DNA of 64,000 nucleotides from Spodoptera frugiperda (lineage: Eukaryota > Arthropoda > Insecta > Lepidoptera > Noctuidae): contig NC_064215.1 in NCBI RefSeq assembly GCF_023101765.2, positions 5,580,001 through 5,644,000 of the forward strand. The letters run 5' to 3'. Below the pieces are notes generated by a model. It ran no database searches. It was given only the letters and a program-made list of their open reading frames with translations, and was not told the DNA's origin. Both the position numbers and the translations under genes were made by a program. The first letter of the stretch is position 1. Each line of letters starts with the position of its first letter. Shown in pieces: positions 38,341 through 49,103 of the stretch.

Positions 38341-39818
38341 TCCGTTTGAAATAGTGACGTCACGCACTCTCGGTAAATATATTAGGTCGGTTCTACTTAC
38401 CGCCCATACTTATAATAGTTGCATCATATGCAGACTAACATTCTTTCGTCTAGTTAGTGTTAATACGCGTCAGTTGTTAGCGTTAAACGTTTATTTCGCC
38501 CGCGCTACACCTACATACCTCATTAACGAATTAGCAAGACTTGCAATTGTCGCACTTAACGCCGGTAATAAAGTCAATGAAGATTAAACTCAGAGACGCG
38601 ACATTTTACCACTGATTTTTGTCCCTACAGACATTGATGGCACTTCAAAATGAAGTACCAGTTAAGGCTAGCTTTAATTTTTATTATTACTGTTTCAAAT
38701 TTACCACAGGCTGTTAATGAGTGAATGGCTGTATAGTATGTAGAATACGCGCTGTTGTCGCTTCTGTAAGATGAGTCCCGTAATCGGAAGAGCGCGCATT
38801 GTGTCTGTAATCTGTCGCAATTATCGCGTGGCGCATATCCCGATTAGACGCGGCGCGACGGCAATTAGGTCGGCGGACACACGCGTTAACCTGCGCAATG
38901 AGGATACGCCTAAACACTCGCTCGTTGTGCCAAAACGACCGGTATGCGCTTATTAACGACCTCAATGCTAATGGAAAAAATAACCTCCAGCCGAAATCAA
39001 TGGTCAACATACACAGCCAGTCTCCCCTGTTTATAAATCACATCCGCACTCTTTGTAAATTCACCTTAGAAGCCCACCCTCCCGAGTTCAAAGAGTGCGC
39101 CATCCGGGGCAATGTCCAAATTATAAATTCGCATTAGATCGGACGCGCACGGTTCGTTTACCATTTCATTTTGGTTCAATATCGCCACTCTACTTTGTTC
39201 CACACACTCCCCCTCCCCCGCGCACCCTGCGCCTTAAGACGCCGGGAAATATCTGCGTTTTAAGCTATATTTCTTTCATCCCTCATTTTTGCAGTTCGTA
39301 GCAATCTGAAATCCAACACGTCCCCCGCAGGGGTCTCCTTCCTCCTCGGGTGGCGACCCCCTATTCTTGTACCCGGATAAAAAAAGCGATATCTATTTAT
39401 AAAATGTACGCACGCATATACGCGGCGTGTGTGGACGCAGCATTAGCGTATGTGTGAGTGGTCCAGGCTCCGTGTGTGCGTGGCCCGCTCATTTGCAAAC
39501 CGTCTCCTGAGATAACGTCCTCTAGTCGGTTATCCCGTTCTTATTGCCTCCATCTTTCCTTGATTGCTGTGTGTGTGGAAAACTTTGGAGCTCTCTCACT
39601 GATGGAAATTGATTTTGCCGCTGAAAACGAAAAAGTTACAATACGTCTTATTTGGAGACGCATTGTTGTTGTTGAGGCTTAGTTACATGGGCGCGGAAAA
39701 TATACGAAGGATGTAATCGTCTGCTCTCAACTGGAAACATGTTACATTAGGTTTTAATAATTAAAAAATAATCACATAGGAAAGTATGAGGAGAACTATT
39801 CTAAATAAGTAATCAGAA
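38341..39818. other. Mixed-composition non-coding region
   Basis: Several overlapping open frames (38354-38587, 38771-38956, 38898-39137, 39095-39301, 39458-39682) arise on both strands because CpG-rich sequence lowers stop frequency. None shows domains, hydrophobic patterning or splice signals that would support a gene. Probably regulatory or neutral. Confidence 0.35.
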
Positions 39819-39893
39819 GGCGCCGGGAGAGGCGGCGGTGGCGGTGGAAAGCGACGGCGGCGGTGGCGGCGGCGGCGCGGGCAGCGGCGGCGC
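39819..39893. repeat. GGC/GGT trinucleotide-rich low-complexity run
   Basis: Imperfect GGCGGT/GGC repeats with GGAAAGC interruptions. All three plus frames would give Gly-, Ala- or Arg-rich chance peptides. No gene context. Confidence 0.85.
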
Positions 39894-42800
39894 TCACGTA
39901 TGAACGTAATTATAAAAATTGAAGGCAACTCAAGACCCACTCCTTGGGTCTCTCCCTCACTCCCGCAGCGCCGTGCATTTTTTCGTACATATTAAAGTCC
40001 CCGCCGCCCGCTGCCCGCGTCACTTCGCCCCGCGACTCCTCTTTTTAATCGATTTTCCCGACACAAGGGGTGAGTCCTCTGGGGTGAATGTAATTTTTTA
40101 TGCGTTTTTTTCGAAGGAGGAAACCGTCGCCGGAGGTGCCATTACGCCACGGCTTGTTGAGAATATTTTAATTATAAAGCATTAGCGCGTTTTATGATAC
40201 CACTCGCGTTCGAATTTATAAACGATCGAGAGCTAAAGTAATTAAATATTTGAATGCGATGAGATTTCCGCGGGGAGTTGGAGGAAGCTGGGATAATGGA
40301 CGTGGCGGGCCGTCCGCTCGCGCGTTAATATGATGGATATAAAATTCGATGAAATTATTGGTTAATGGCCTTTAGAATTGCTTTGGGGGTGAAATGATGT
40401 TTCAGCGTTTTCACGAAGAAATTACATTTGTTTGATAACTTTAGTAGACGGGAATAATTAATTGTTGTTTACATTCGAGTAGTTTCTACTTAAAAAATGT
40501 TCGTTGTATCCTGTTAGTCGAGATAGTGTAGTGGCTGATTGATGACTGTAGTCAGTCGGGACGCTCCCTGCTTCCCTCCTTCGTACGATTATCGCTTTAG
40601 ATTGCGAGACACTTTATTTGTTCAGCAAAAAACAAGGTTTTCAATTGATTCCTTTTGTGATCCCATCAGCGTTAACTTGCATCAACGTGGACGGACGGAT
40701 AAGATTTATCATGCGAATAGGTACGCCACTACGAACATATATAATTAGGACAAATCATTAAAATATGTAGCAAAAAGTTCTGATTACATATGCATACAAA
40801 CTAACCACAGAAGAAGGGTTTTCAAAAGAAATTTTCTTAAGACACATGACAACCAAGCATGTTTACTGGTAGGCGCCACTAATTCGATTAACGTAGTGAA
40901 CACGGTACAAAGCGGATTCACGTATTTACACTGGTACAGGCGACGGTGGAAAACGACTGACACCTAGGGTTTCATGCCAACTATCGACTTAAAGGTGTTA
41001 GCGTGCCCATTTGTTGTGTAAGTGGGTTATAATGCTCGTGGATGATATTAACACTTCGACTACAGAATGGATAAAGTAGGTTAACTGGTTTAGAGAAGCA
41101 TTTTGATTGTCACTTGTTTGGAAATCTTTTGATTGAATAGTTCATCTGTTGAGTCGGTACAAATGAACTATGTATTGTGATTTCTTGAGTAACATTATTT
41201 TACAAAACAGTATCATGTAGTGGAAGAATGCGTATAGATTAAAAGTAACTCCCAAGTGATGGAGACAAGCCTAACACTACTCAGTCAACAGTCATAGATT
41301 TGGAACTTTTGACAAATAAATAATCTCAATAATACTTTGCTCGACCCGAGAATTACTAAGGATCTTTACTTCTCTCTTAAAATCACTACCTACAATTTTC
41401 TATTTAAACACACACTGCCTACAAATCCAGACTTACACAAACCAAAACAAACATAACAAATCCAATCAACATACAAGTAATCACACAGCTTCGTTACACG
41501 TTGACACAGAGAACTCTTCTAAATAATTGCCATGCAAGATCGATCTCATACGTTTCCCGGAGCCTACAAACAAGGACTTAAGTTCAAGACTAAGGTCCGT
41601 TAGTCTAATTGCTTGGACGAGTTGGACAGTGATGGGACGGACGGCTGTCCGGGCGTCGTGTCCGGGAGAAACGCACGCAGAATATACTACTCCGATAATG
41701 TTTCGCTTGGGAGATTGATTTGGTGATAGAGGTTTATGTAAATATCTGCTGTGTAGGAGCAAAGGTTGGGAATGTTGTTGCTGTGAACAGTAGCAATGAG
41801 GTTACTTTGTAAGTACATTAAATTTTAAATTTATCTTCGTTTCAAAGGTACGTGGTAGTAACGTGACTGTACCAAATAATGGGAGTTCTTTATTAGGTTT
41901 TTTCTACCAATATACTCTACTATATGGTTGTTAAAATCAACAATCTGCGAGTGATATTACTTTTTCCTGTAGGGATTTGCAGTTTTCCTCTAACGTTGGT
42001 TGACTCATCACTTCAGATTGAAGACATTAATATAAATCTTTCTATGACTACACTAAGGGCGAAAGAGATGATGAAACATTATGATAATCATTATAGGTAT
42101 CTTAGAATGTGCATACCTATATGTTCTAGTATACTTAAAATTAGATTTGAGTTCTATCAGTTAAAAGAAAATCGATATTCGAATATAATTCATTATTCGC
42201 TAAAGTTAGCATTGCCTTCTAAACCTAGCTTAGCCTAATGTTAATCACCATCGTTACAAGAAGAATACGTCAGTCATCATATTATGGTTTAATCACCATC
42301 CATCAAGCATCGACCACTGGATCATATTCTAGACCAGTGTACCGTGAGCCTCAGTAATTGATGTTTGTTAATACGATGTGTTTAGGGGAATATATGTACA
42401 CTGATCGACTACGGATGACTTGTGAAAAAATACGAATTTAATAATAATTTGGAATTTTAAAGACAATCTCCTTTTTGGGATGTCGTTAGTTTATTTCTAT
42501 GTGGTGATTTCAATTAATTATTTTTAATTACATCTATGTGACGAAATTAAACTGACTACTTCAACATTTATTATTCATTAAAATGTACGAAAAGAACAAA
42601 AAACTTAACAATACATCTTAAATATCTCCGAAAGAAAAAAGAAGACACTTAATCCCTTATAAAGGAGTTGACGCAATGCTCAAAAGTCGAGCAGTTCCAG
42701 CGAAAGTCTACATAATGCGCTGTATAGTCCAATAATAGCATCCTTAATGAGATGTAAATGAGCGAAGAAATACCCGACTCAGGCCGTTATAATAACACGT

Positions 42801-44497
42801 AACGACCTACAAGTCCGGATTAAGAAGCCCTTTGACTTAAACTTGCCCACCGGACCAAGTGGACGACCTAACCCTAAGAAACCCAGCGGATAATCAACTT
42901 TATCACTCACCATAAAGGTCCAATATCCATCGTAGATTTCAAATCGTTAGGTGCGATGTGTGGTCGTGTTAGCAGCACAATAGTGTGGCTATTTTGAAAC
43001 TAATTGGCAGAAAGGGTTGCGAATTAACGTCAGGGCCAACGTGTCGTGGCAGCCGGCTTTGTGCCACCGACGCTTGATAAATAAGAATAGGAATTATAAT
43101 AATATTAAGACAGATTATTTTACACCTATTATAGAAGCTTAAACGGGTACTCCGAACGTCTAAGCCGTTTATACTTACATCCGCAGTGGAATAAATTATA
43201 TTAGAATGGTCTGTCGCTAATAAATAACAATGTACCCGTCATACACGTCTGTCAATACCAAATGCGACCTTTTACTTTGTCCTACATTAGAACAAATGCT
43301 AAGCTCAATTAGCTTTTGAATTCCACTTGAGCCATGTACGGTGTTCATTACCATTAGAAGGAACATGACATACGTATGAGCAGTCCCTAAGGCCTCATTA
43401 CACGAAACACGACTGGCCAATCAGCCCGAACGGATTGTTAAGAGGCTGATTGAAAGCCGCGCGGTTTCGCACGGGATTGTTCGAGATACGGCCCACGATT
43501 AAGCCGGTATCGCATCACCGGAATGGTTACGAACTTAGATCCACTATCGAAAGTAACTTCGCGTTCAATGTTTTCGAAACAACTTTCACGTTGTTTTTGT
43601 ATGAACCTATTGTATTCATATAATAACTATTTAATACAAACTTTTATGAATATGCAAAAATTTTATGAGTCATGTCTGCGACAAAGCAAGCTCTTTTTGT
43701 CTAATATGCATTTTTATTGATAAAATATGTTTTCGTAGTATGTATGAATAAAATCCGTTGAATAACGTGGCACATAACTATATTTTAAGTTCTTTGTTCT
43801 CGAGTTCATCGTCAAGCACCACTTTAAGCTTCGTTGCTCGTTCCCCGATATAAAACTCGATGGCGACTCAAAAGCTATGTATTATGCATTCGTGAATATA
43901 AGCCGCATAAAGCAGCGTCCGAATCAATTACAGAGCCGGGCCGGGCTCGTTAGAAACGCATCACGCATGTACAATCGCCTCGCAGTAAGGTAAACACTGT
44001 TTATCTGGTGCTAACCTATTGTGAACAATGGGACTCCCAATTTGGGTCTGCAACTCGACGAGATCGACCGATCATGTTTTACTTTTCGTCTCTCCGATGT
44101 ATTAAAAACATGGACTTTATCTTTCTGCAATGTAAACAACTTATCGATGAATAACAACACATGTTACACACATATTTGTACAATTACAAGGACAGAGTTG
44201 AAAAACCGTGTAAAAATTGTGGCTCGGGTAAAAGGTCAGTTCACGGCTGCGGGCCGACCCTCGGCCCTTGATGTAAGTGGATTAACCCCTTTACAACGCG
44301 TCCGAGTGTCACACGACCGTGTGTCGCCAATGTCGATATTTGATGCTCCGCGATGCGATTTTGCAATCCACTTAGCCATATGATACGTAGACAGATGCAG
44401 GGTACCGACTCAGGGGGATAATGACGATAAGCCCTAATTAGAATAATGAAACGGATTACCAAATATTATTATTAATTTTTATTTTTGTTTGTTACAG
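39894..44497. other. Region before the zfh2 terminal exon (intron)
   Basis: AT-rich with CpG-richer patches at 41600-41680, 43430-43530, 43830-43960 and 44210-44370. It ends in a good acceptor: a T-rich tract (ATTTTTATTTTTGTTTG) and TTACAG at 44492-44497. A GTAAGT at about 44273 follows a short GC-rich stretch (FTAAGRPSALD in one frame), but an upstream pyrimidine tract is missing and its length does not supply phase 1. No exon accepted. Confidence 0.45.
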
Positions 44498-45117
44498 GAC
44501 CTACTGTCAACCCCGCTGCCCTCCAACCACAACCGCAAGGCTTAATAGTGGAGACGGGGAACGGTGCCAGCGTGCTACAGCTGCCGGCCACTACTCTGGA
44601 GCAAATCCGGCACATCGCAGCCGACCCCGGCGCGTCCACACTGCGCCTGCCGCCACCCGCTACTGAGGCTCCGGCGGGTGCTCGCGAACTCGACTTCGAT
44701 CTATGCTATGTGTGCAAGCACTGTAAAGTAGCCTTCCCTTCGCCAGCGCCACTGCAGGTCCACCAAGCGCGCTCGTGCTACGCGGGGCGCGAGGCGGCAC
44801 GTGGCGTCATCCGCGTGGTGCAGCCCGCCCTCGAATGTCGCTCTTGTCCCGGCGAACGCTTCCGCACCGCACTGGAGTTCCGCCGCCACGCAGACACCGA
44901 GCAACACCTCCGCAACACCATGCCGCAGCCGCAGCTGGTACAGCAGCCAGAAACCCTCACTCACGAGATGGAGGATGTAGTGAACCAGATCACGCTGCTG
45001 GCAGCCCGCGCCGCGCAGGAAACCGCTCCACCCAAGGACCCGAACGCTAACTTCTGCGCGCCCGGGCCACGCTTCCAGCCCCCCGGCGAGCTCCCCCTGG
45101 CGAGCGCCGGCCACTAA
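44498..45117 (+). CDS. zfh2: C-terminal exon of zfh2-like (ZFHX3/ZFHX4 family) transcription factor, partial
   Basis: A GC3-rich exon entered in phase 1 (acceptor TTTGTTACAG/GA; the codon starts in the previous exon) and ending in TAA at 45115-45117, about 206 residues. After a Gln/Pro-rich start and TLEQIRHIAADPGAS come two zinc fingers. The first is C-x2-C-x12-H-x4-C (44713-44778; CKHCKVAFPSPAPLQVHQ, then SCY). The second is C-x2-C-x13-H-x5-H (44836-44907). The link between them contains GVIRVVQPALEC. Finger spacing, the 'HQ..SCY' block, the 'xVxRVxxxxxxC' link and an upstream 'LQxIxxxxADP'-like segment match the extreme C-terminus of ZFHX3/zfh2 as I recall it. These are large nuclear zinc-finger/homeodomain regulators of neural and appendage development. 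A helical tail (EMEDVVNQITLLAARAAQE) ends the protein. No homeodomain exon is visible upstream. The ATG at 44485 is inside the intron and is not the start. Confidence 0.72.
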
Positions 45118-46823
45118 TCCTACTCTGAAGAAATGTATAGTTACTATCTATTAGAGCCCCTCGCTCTCTCCGTTGTCCGACAACGCAGCAGTTCACTATT
45201 AGCTCTTAACGCTTCTTTTCGTTGATGAATGTCGCCGCAGAAGCGGTACTTTCCTAGTTATATTTAAAGCTTGTAGTCGTTTAAGTATAGGTTAATAGGG
45301 AGCCGGCCGCGGCGACCGTCGAGTGGCGGTCGCTGGCGAGCGCTGCTGGCCAGCCGGCTCCCGCGCCGTCGCCGCGCACTGGGAGGCGGCGGCGGCGAGC
45401 GCGCCCAGCCGCGCCGCGTGCCCGCACTTCATATCATACGTTAGACAGGTTTTATTATATACGTTTATCGTTGCGGTAGCGCGCGCGCCGCGGCTGGAGA
45501 CGCGCCTCACACTCTCAACATCAATTCCCAGGAAAGCAAGTTCCTATCTTTATGGCATATAATATTATCGATATTGATAATTACGATTTAATTATTGTTT
45601 AAAGCTATGTAATACATACATATAATCGTTCTAATTTTAGGCATAGATACGTTCTCGTAAGAAGTTCCTGACGCATCGTAAATGTATGGAGATATATATA
45701 GTGATATACGTATATGATTTTTTTAAACATGAAGCGAAGTTAGGTACGTATGTTAGGCAGTAGAGCGGTCGTCCTCTCTCGCGGGTTCCACGCTCAGGAA
45801 ACGGCGTGAACTCACGCAAACGCAACTGATCTTTATGGAAATACGTCGAGTATTGTAGTGCGGCTTGTCGTTCGCACAGTGCCGCATCACGTGAGCACGC
45901 TGATGTGCACTGGACGGCGCCGCACACCGCACGGACGCGCGACGCCGCGGCTACCGCCGGTACCGCGCGCGACCCGCACTAGCGCGCAGAGCCGCCCGCG
46001 GAGACGCGACGACACCGCGTAGGCTTATTGGTAACACTTAATTATAATGATTATTATCGTAGCAACTTTTCCAAAACGAACGAACTCGAAACTCGGGCTG
46101 CGCGCTAGCGCTCAGCCTACCTCGCAAACAAGTGAGTTTATTTTGGAACTAAGTGTGATTCTTGAATTTTTATTGATATTGTAATGATTATTAGTAGTGG
46201 CGTAAGTGAGTCCAGTGTCCGAAGGCGTGGGGGGTTGGGGGCGGCGGGCGACGCACGGCTCGCTCGTCGCCTCCATCTTCGACCGCTTTACCGAGTGCGT
46301 GGAGTCCTAATATTTTCGATGGCACAGATCACGTTATTAAAAATATTTTACATATTTACATTTTATCTAGCGGAGTGTACTACAATATTTTATCTAAGAG
46401 TGAATCCTACTACAACATTGAGTTTGTTTTTTTATAAAGTGCAATGTTTTATTCCACCGGTTGCCGGCGGTCCTTGTTATGTGTATACATACTGGTGTGT
46501 GTGCAATGTGCCGATGTTCGGGCGCGCCGCCTCTCTCCTATCGCTTTACTACTCCCAGCGGCGTCTGGGGTTACACGTCAACCTTATTATTGCAAAAATT
46601 ACATTTGAAATTGAAATAGATTTTATATGATACTGGAGTCAATACCAGCATAGTTAAAGTGTATACCTAAATATTGATATCTTGTGATAGTACATCGTGT
46701 GTGTATGCGATGGCACAGCTGGAGACGAGAGAGATGTGGCGCGCCGGAGCACTGTTATACGCGAAGACGCGCGTCTACAACACAATTATTTTGTTTGATT
46801 AGTGTTTAATGTATCTGCGAAGT

Positions 46824-46850
46824 GGTTACTGGTTACTGGTTACTGGTTAC
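46824..46850. repeat. Tandem GGTTACT heptamers (about 4 copies)
   Basis: GGTTACT repeated at 46824, 46831, 46838 and partially at 46845. Inside the presumed zfh2 3' UTR. Confidence 0.95.
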
Positions 46851-47846
46851 GCTCAGAGCTCCACCGCGACGTGACGACGGTCGCTCGCGTCCGTACTCGA
46901 TGTTTCTTTAATTTGTTTGTACTCGGGAGTATATGTACGTGTAAGTTTGAGTTAGTGTAGGTGGACGTGTGGGTAGTGCGATGTTGTGTCTCCGCGCGGC
47001 GAGAGCCCGCGGAATGAATCATGGTTCCTATGTATATTTCAATATTATCGCATCTAGAGTTTCACTATACTTTCCGAATACAAATTTTAATATTTAAGAT
47101 TAATTCGGACTAGTCTGTTGTGTCTGCTGCTAGAGGTGCCGCCACGGCCATGTTATTTGTTTATTTGTATAGTATTGTTTCCTTCACTCTCCTACTCTCA
47201 TGTATAACATTTATTTCTGTTAATAGTGAAACAATTTTGTAGACTTTTGATGCCCTCTAGATATTACATAATGTTGGTTACGAATATTAGTTTATGATCG
47301 TAAAAAGGTAGCATTCATGTCTATCATAGTTCCTAATACTGTATTGTAATACTAAAGTTATTTTAAAGTTCTTTACTAGTAAAATATACCGTTCCTACTA
47401 TTTTAAATCTGTGACAAGATGTTAAATGTATACACGAAGTAAATGTCAACATTGATTTTGAATTTTGTTAATGTGTTATATGAGAATGTTCTCTGTAATT
47501 TATTTTTGGTACAATCGAGAAAAAACTCCTTTTTTATCTAATTATAGAGCTAAAGTCTGTTATACATTGTACGCGGATTTTTCAGAATTAATATATCACT
47601 TGACTAAATAATTGGAATTTTCTCTGAATGTACCTCTATGAATGTTAAAATATAATTTACAATATTTTACTTGTCTAGTTGGATGTGAAACTGTCAACTA
47701 AATAGATGATTTCGTAGCGATTAGTTTGAGTTCGTCCCGCATGACGTGTGCGTAGCAACACTCTACGCGCGTGCTACGCGCCTACGACGCATGCCATCCG
47801 TAGCCGACAACAGATTACGAATACATTGTCAAGTGTAAATGGTAAA

Positions 47847-47852
47847 AATAAA
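47847..47852 (+). terminator. Candidate poly(A) signal of the zfh2-like gene
   Basis: AATAAA, followed by T/GT-rich sequence. It is the first clear signal after the zinc-finger exon's stop and precedes the change to repeat-bearing intergenic DNA. Confidence 0.5.
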
Positions 47853-47997
47853 CTCAAAGTTAGTTTATCAGACACTCGAGTTTCATTTATTTTCCTAATT
47901 GAAGTATATTCTAATTTATAGAAGGTGTATTTTATACTACATTTAATTACCTGAAACTATTCGTAAGTATAATACCATTAAATGGATCTCAAACAAC

Positions 47998-48070
47998 CGG
48001 CCTATCTGAGGGCCATTGGGGAAGGCCTAAGTTTAACAGCGGACATCTTTCGGCTGATATGATGATGATG
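47998..48070 (+). repeat. Lepidopteran interspersed repeat fragment
   Basis: GGCCTAAGTTTAACAGCGGA, then CATCTTTCGGCTGATATGATGATGATG, closely parallels the widespread moth/butterfly repeat end 'GGCCTATGTCCAGCAGTGGA..CGGCTGA.ATGATGATGATG' (recalled). Marks the start of intergenic sequence after zfh2. Confidence 0.55.
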
Positions 48071-48504
48071 AACCTACAACAATGATGTTGAAACATTGTA
48101 CCTCCATAAACAAAGACGCTGTTTATTATTAAAAAATATTAAAGTGACAATGAGTCTACTTCACTAACGAACATTATCGAAGCAAATATCTGGAACTTAA
48201 AAACTGAAAATATGATCGACCCTTTTTCGAACAAAGGGTTTTAACAAAGTAAAGAAACAGGTGGTTGTTATAAATTAGTTTCCGTAAATAATAAAGGCAA
48301 TATATAACGAATTATAATTATTATAATAATAATCGATTTATGTAGAGAAAGTATAGGTAATTCTTAAAAGTTATCTCTTTAAATGCTGGCGTTAGCAGTT
48401 AGTTCCAGAGATTTCTATATTCATTTTCTTGATATGTCGCTGAACTATTGCATTACTTAGATTCAAGTCTCATTAATTAAATAAACCTATAATTATGACT
48501 GCAC

Positions 48505-48630
48505 GATTGACGCGATGGTTGGGCAACTGACGACCGCACAACGTGTGGCGGGTTCGATTCCCGTACGAAATAGCTCTTGGTGTGATTCACAAATTGTTGT
48601 TCCGAGTCTTATAAACGCACCAACTTCATG
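48505..48630 (+). repeat. tRNA-related SINE
   Basis: CGCGATGGTTGGGCAACTG, then GTGGCGGGTTCGATTCCCGT, includes a perfect RNA polymerase III B box (GGTTCGATTCC at 48551-48561). It continues into GTGATTCACAAATTGTTGTTC and ATAAACGCACC. The whole order is familiar from a common lepidopteran SINE. It does not fold into a functional tRNA and the downstream body shows it is a retroelement. An overlapping minus-strand open frame (48493-48837) is not a gene. Confidence 0.7.
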
Positions 48631-48960
48631 AAAAAAAATGTTGATGCGGTTAAAGAGATTTTCAAGTAAATATACTTTAACTTGTAGTGACAACCGCTGG
48701 AGTAATGGTCTAAGAAACAAAACAAAATCTATGTTTTTTTTTACATAAAACACAAGAAATGCGAAGAAGTCACAACCTCTGCTATTTTCCGAAGAAGTAA
48801 ATATATGTAAGTATATTTTTAACACCTTGTCTCGCAATTTAAAATTAATCTGACTAATAAATTAAAGAAGGGCCAAATTAAAAGTATCCTTAACAAATTC
48901 AAAGTCAAAGCAATCATGTCACTTAATCCTTAATTAGGCACTTTTGAAACGTCAATTGAC

Positions 48961-49103
48961 CGACGAGCACTCATGAAAAGACTTATGACTATTGATGTCT
49001 TCCATGGGGGTAGGCAGAGACTATCGAACGCCAATTGCTACGATTCTTACATACCTCTTTCGGTTCATCAACAGTCATCAGTAATTTTCATGCATGCTCG
49101 TCG
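48961..49103. mobile_element. Short inverted-repeat element (MITE-like, 143 bp)
   Basis: Starts CGACGAGCACTCATGAAAA (48961-48979). It ends with the near-perfect reverse complement TTTTCATGCATGCTCGTCG (49085-49103), with two differences. The interior has TGGGGGTAGGCAGAGACTA and CTTACATACCTCTTTCGGTTC, words I know from an abundant lepidopteran repeat. A related partial copy seems to lie at 54400-54480. No clear target duplication. Confidence 0.6.

Larger units (their letters stand above)
45118..47870 (+). other. Probable 3' UTR of the zfh2-like gene
   Basis: About 2.7 kb from the stop to the first clear AATAAA. It alternates AT-rich sequence with very CpG-rich islands (45301-45440, 45890-46020, 46200-46290, 46840-47010). 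Open frames here (45323-45562, 45637-45927 minus, 46184-46630) follow from the low stop density of the islands and lack protein features. Long 3' UTRs are usual for neural transcription factors. The extent is inferred; the CpG islands could also be separate regulatory DNA. Confidence 0.45.

Noticed and set aside
39969..40069. Possible exon between CCGCAG and GTGAGT
   Set aside because: An in-frame stop occurs in phase 0 and its length does not supply the phase needed by the zinc-finger exon.
44237..44272. Possible short exon before GTAAGT
   Set aside because: No pyrimidine tract at the acceptor side and length gives phase 0 or 2, not the phase 1 needed.
44485..44497. ATG start for the zinc-finger exon
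   Set aside because: It lies in the T-rich acceptor tract (ATG..TTACAG); the reading frame is entered by splicing in phase 1.
44701..45114. Long minus-strand and alternate plus-strand frames over the zinc-finger exon
   Set aside because: Shadows caused by high GC3; only the plus frame with paired Cys/His fingers is protein-like.
46184..46630. 148-codon plus-strand open frame
   Set aside because: Within the presumed 3' UTR, no domain or codon pattern, produced by a CpG island followed by T-rich sequence.
48511..48583. tRNA gene
   Set aside because: Only the B-box arm is convincing; acceptor and anticodon arms do not fold and the sequence continues as a SINE body.
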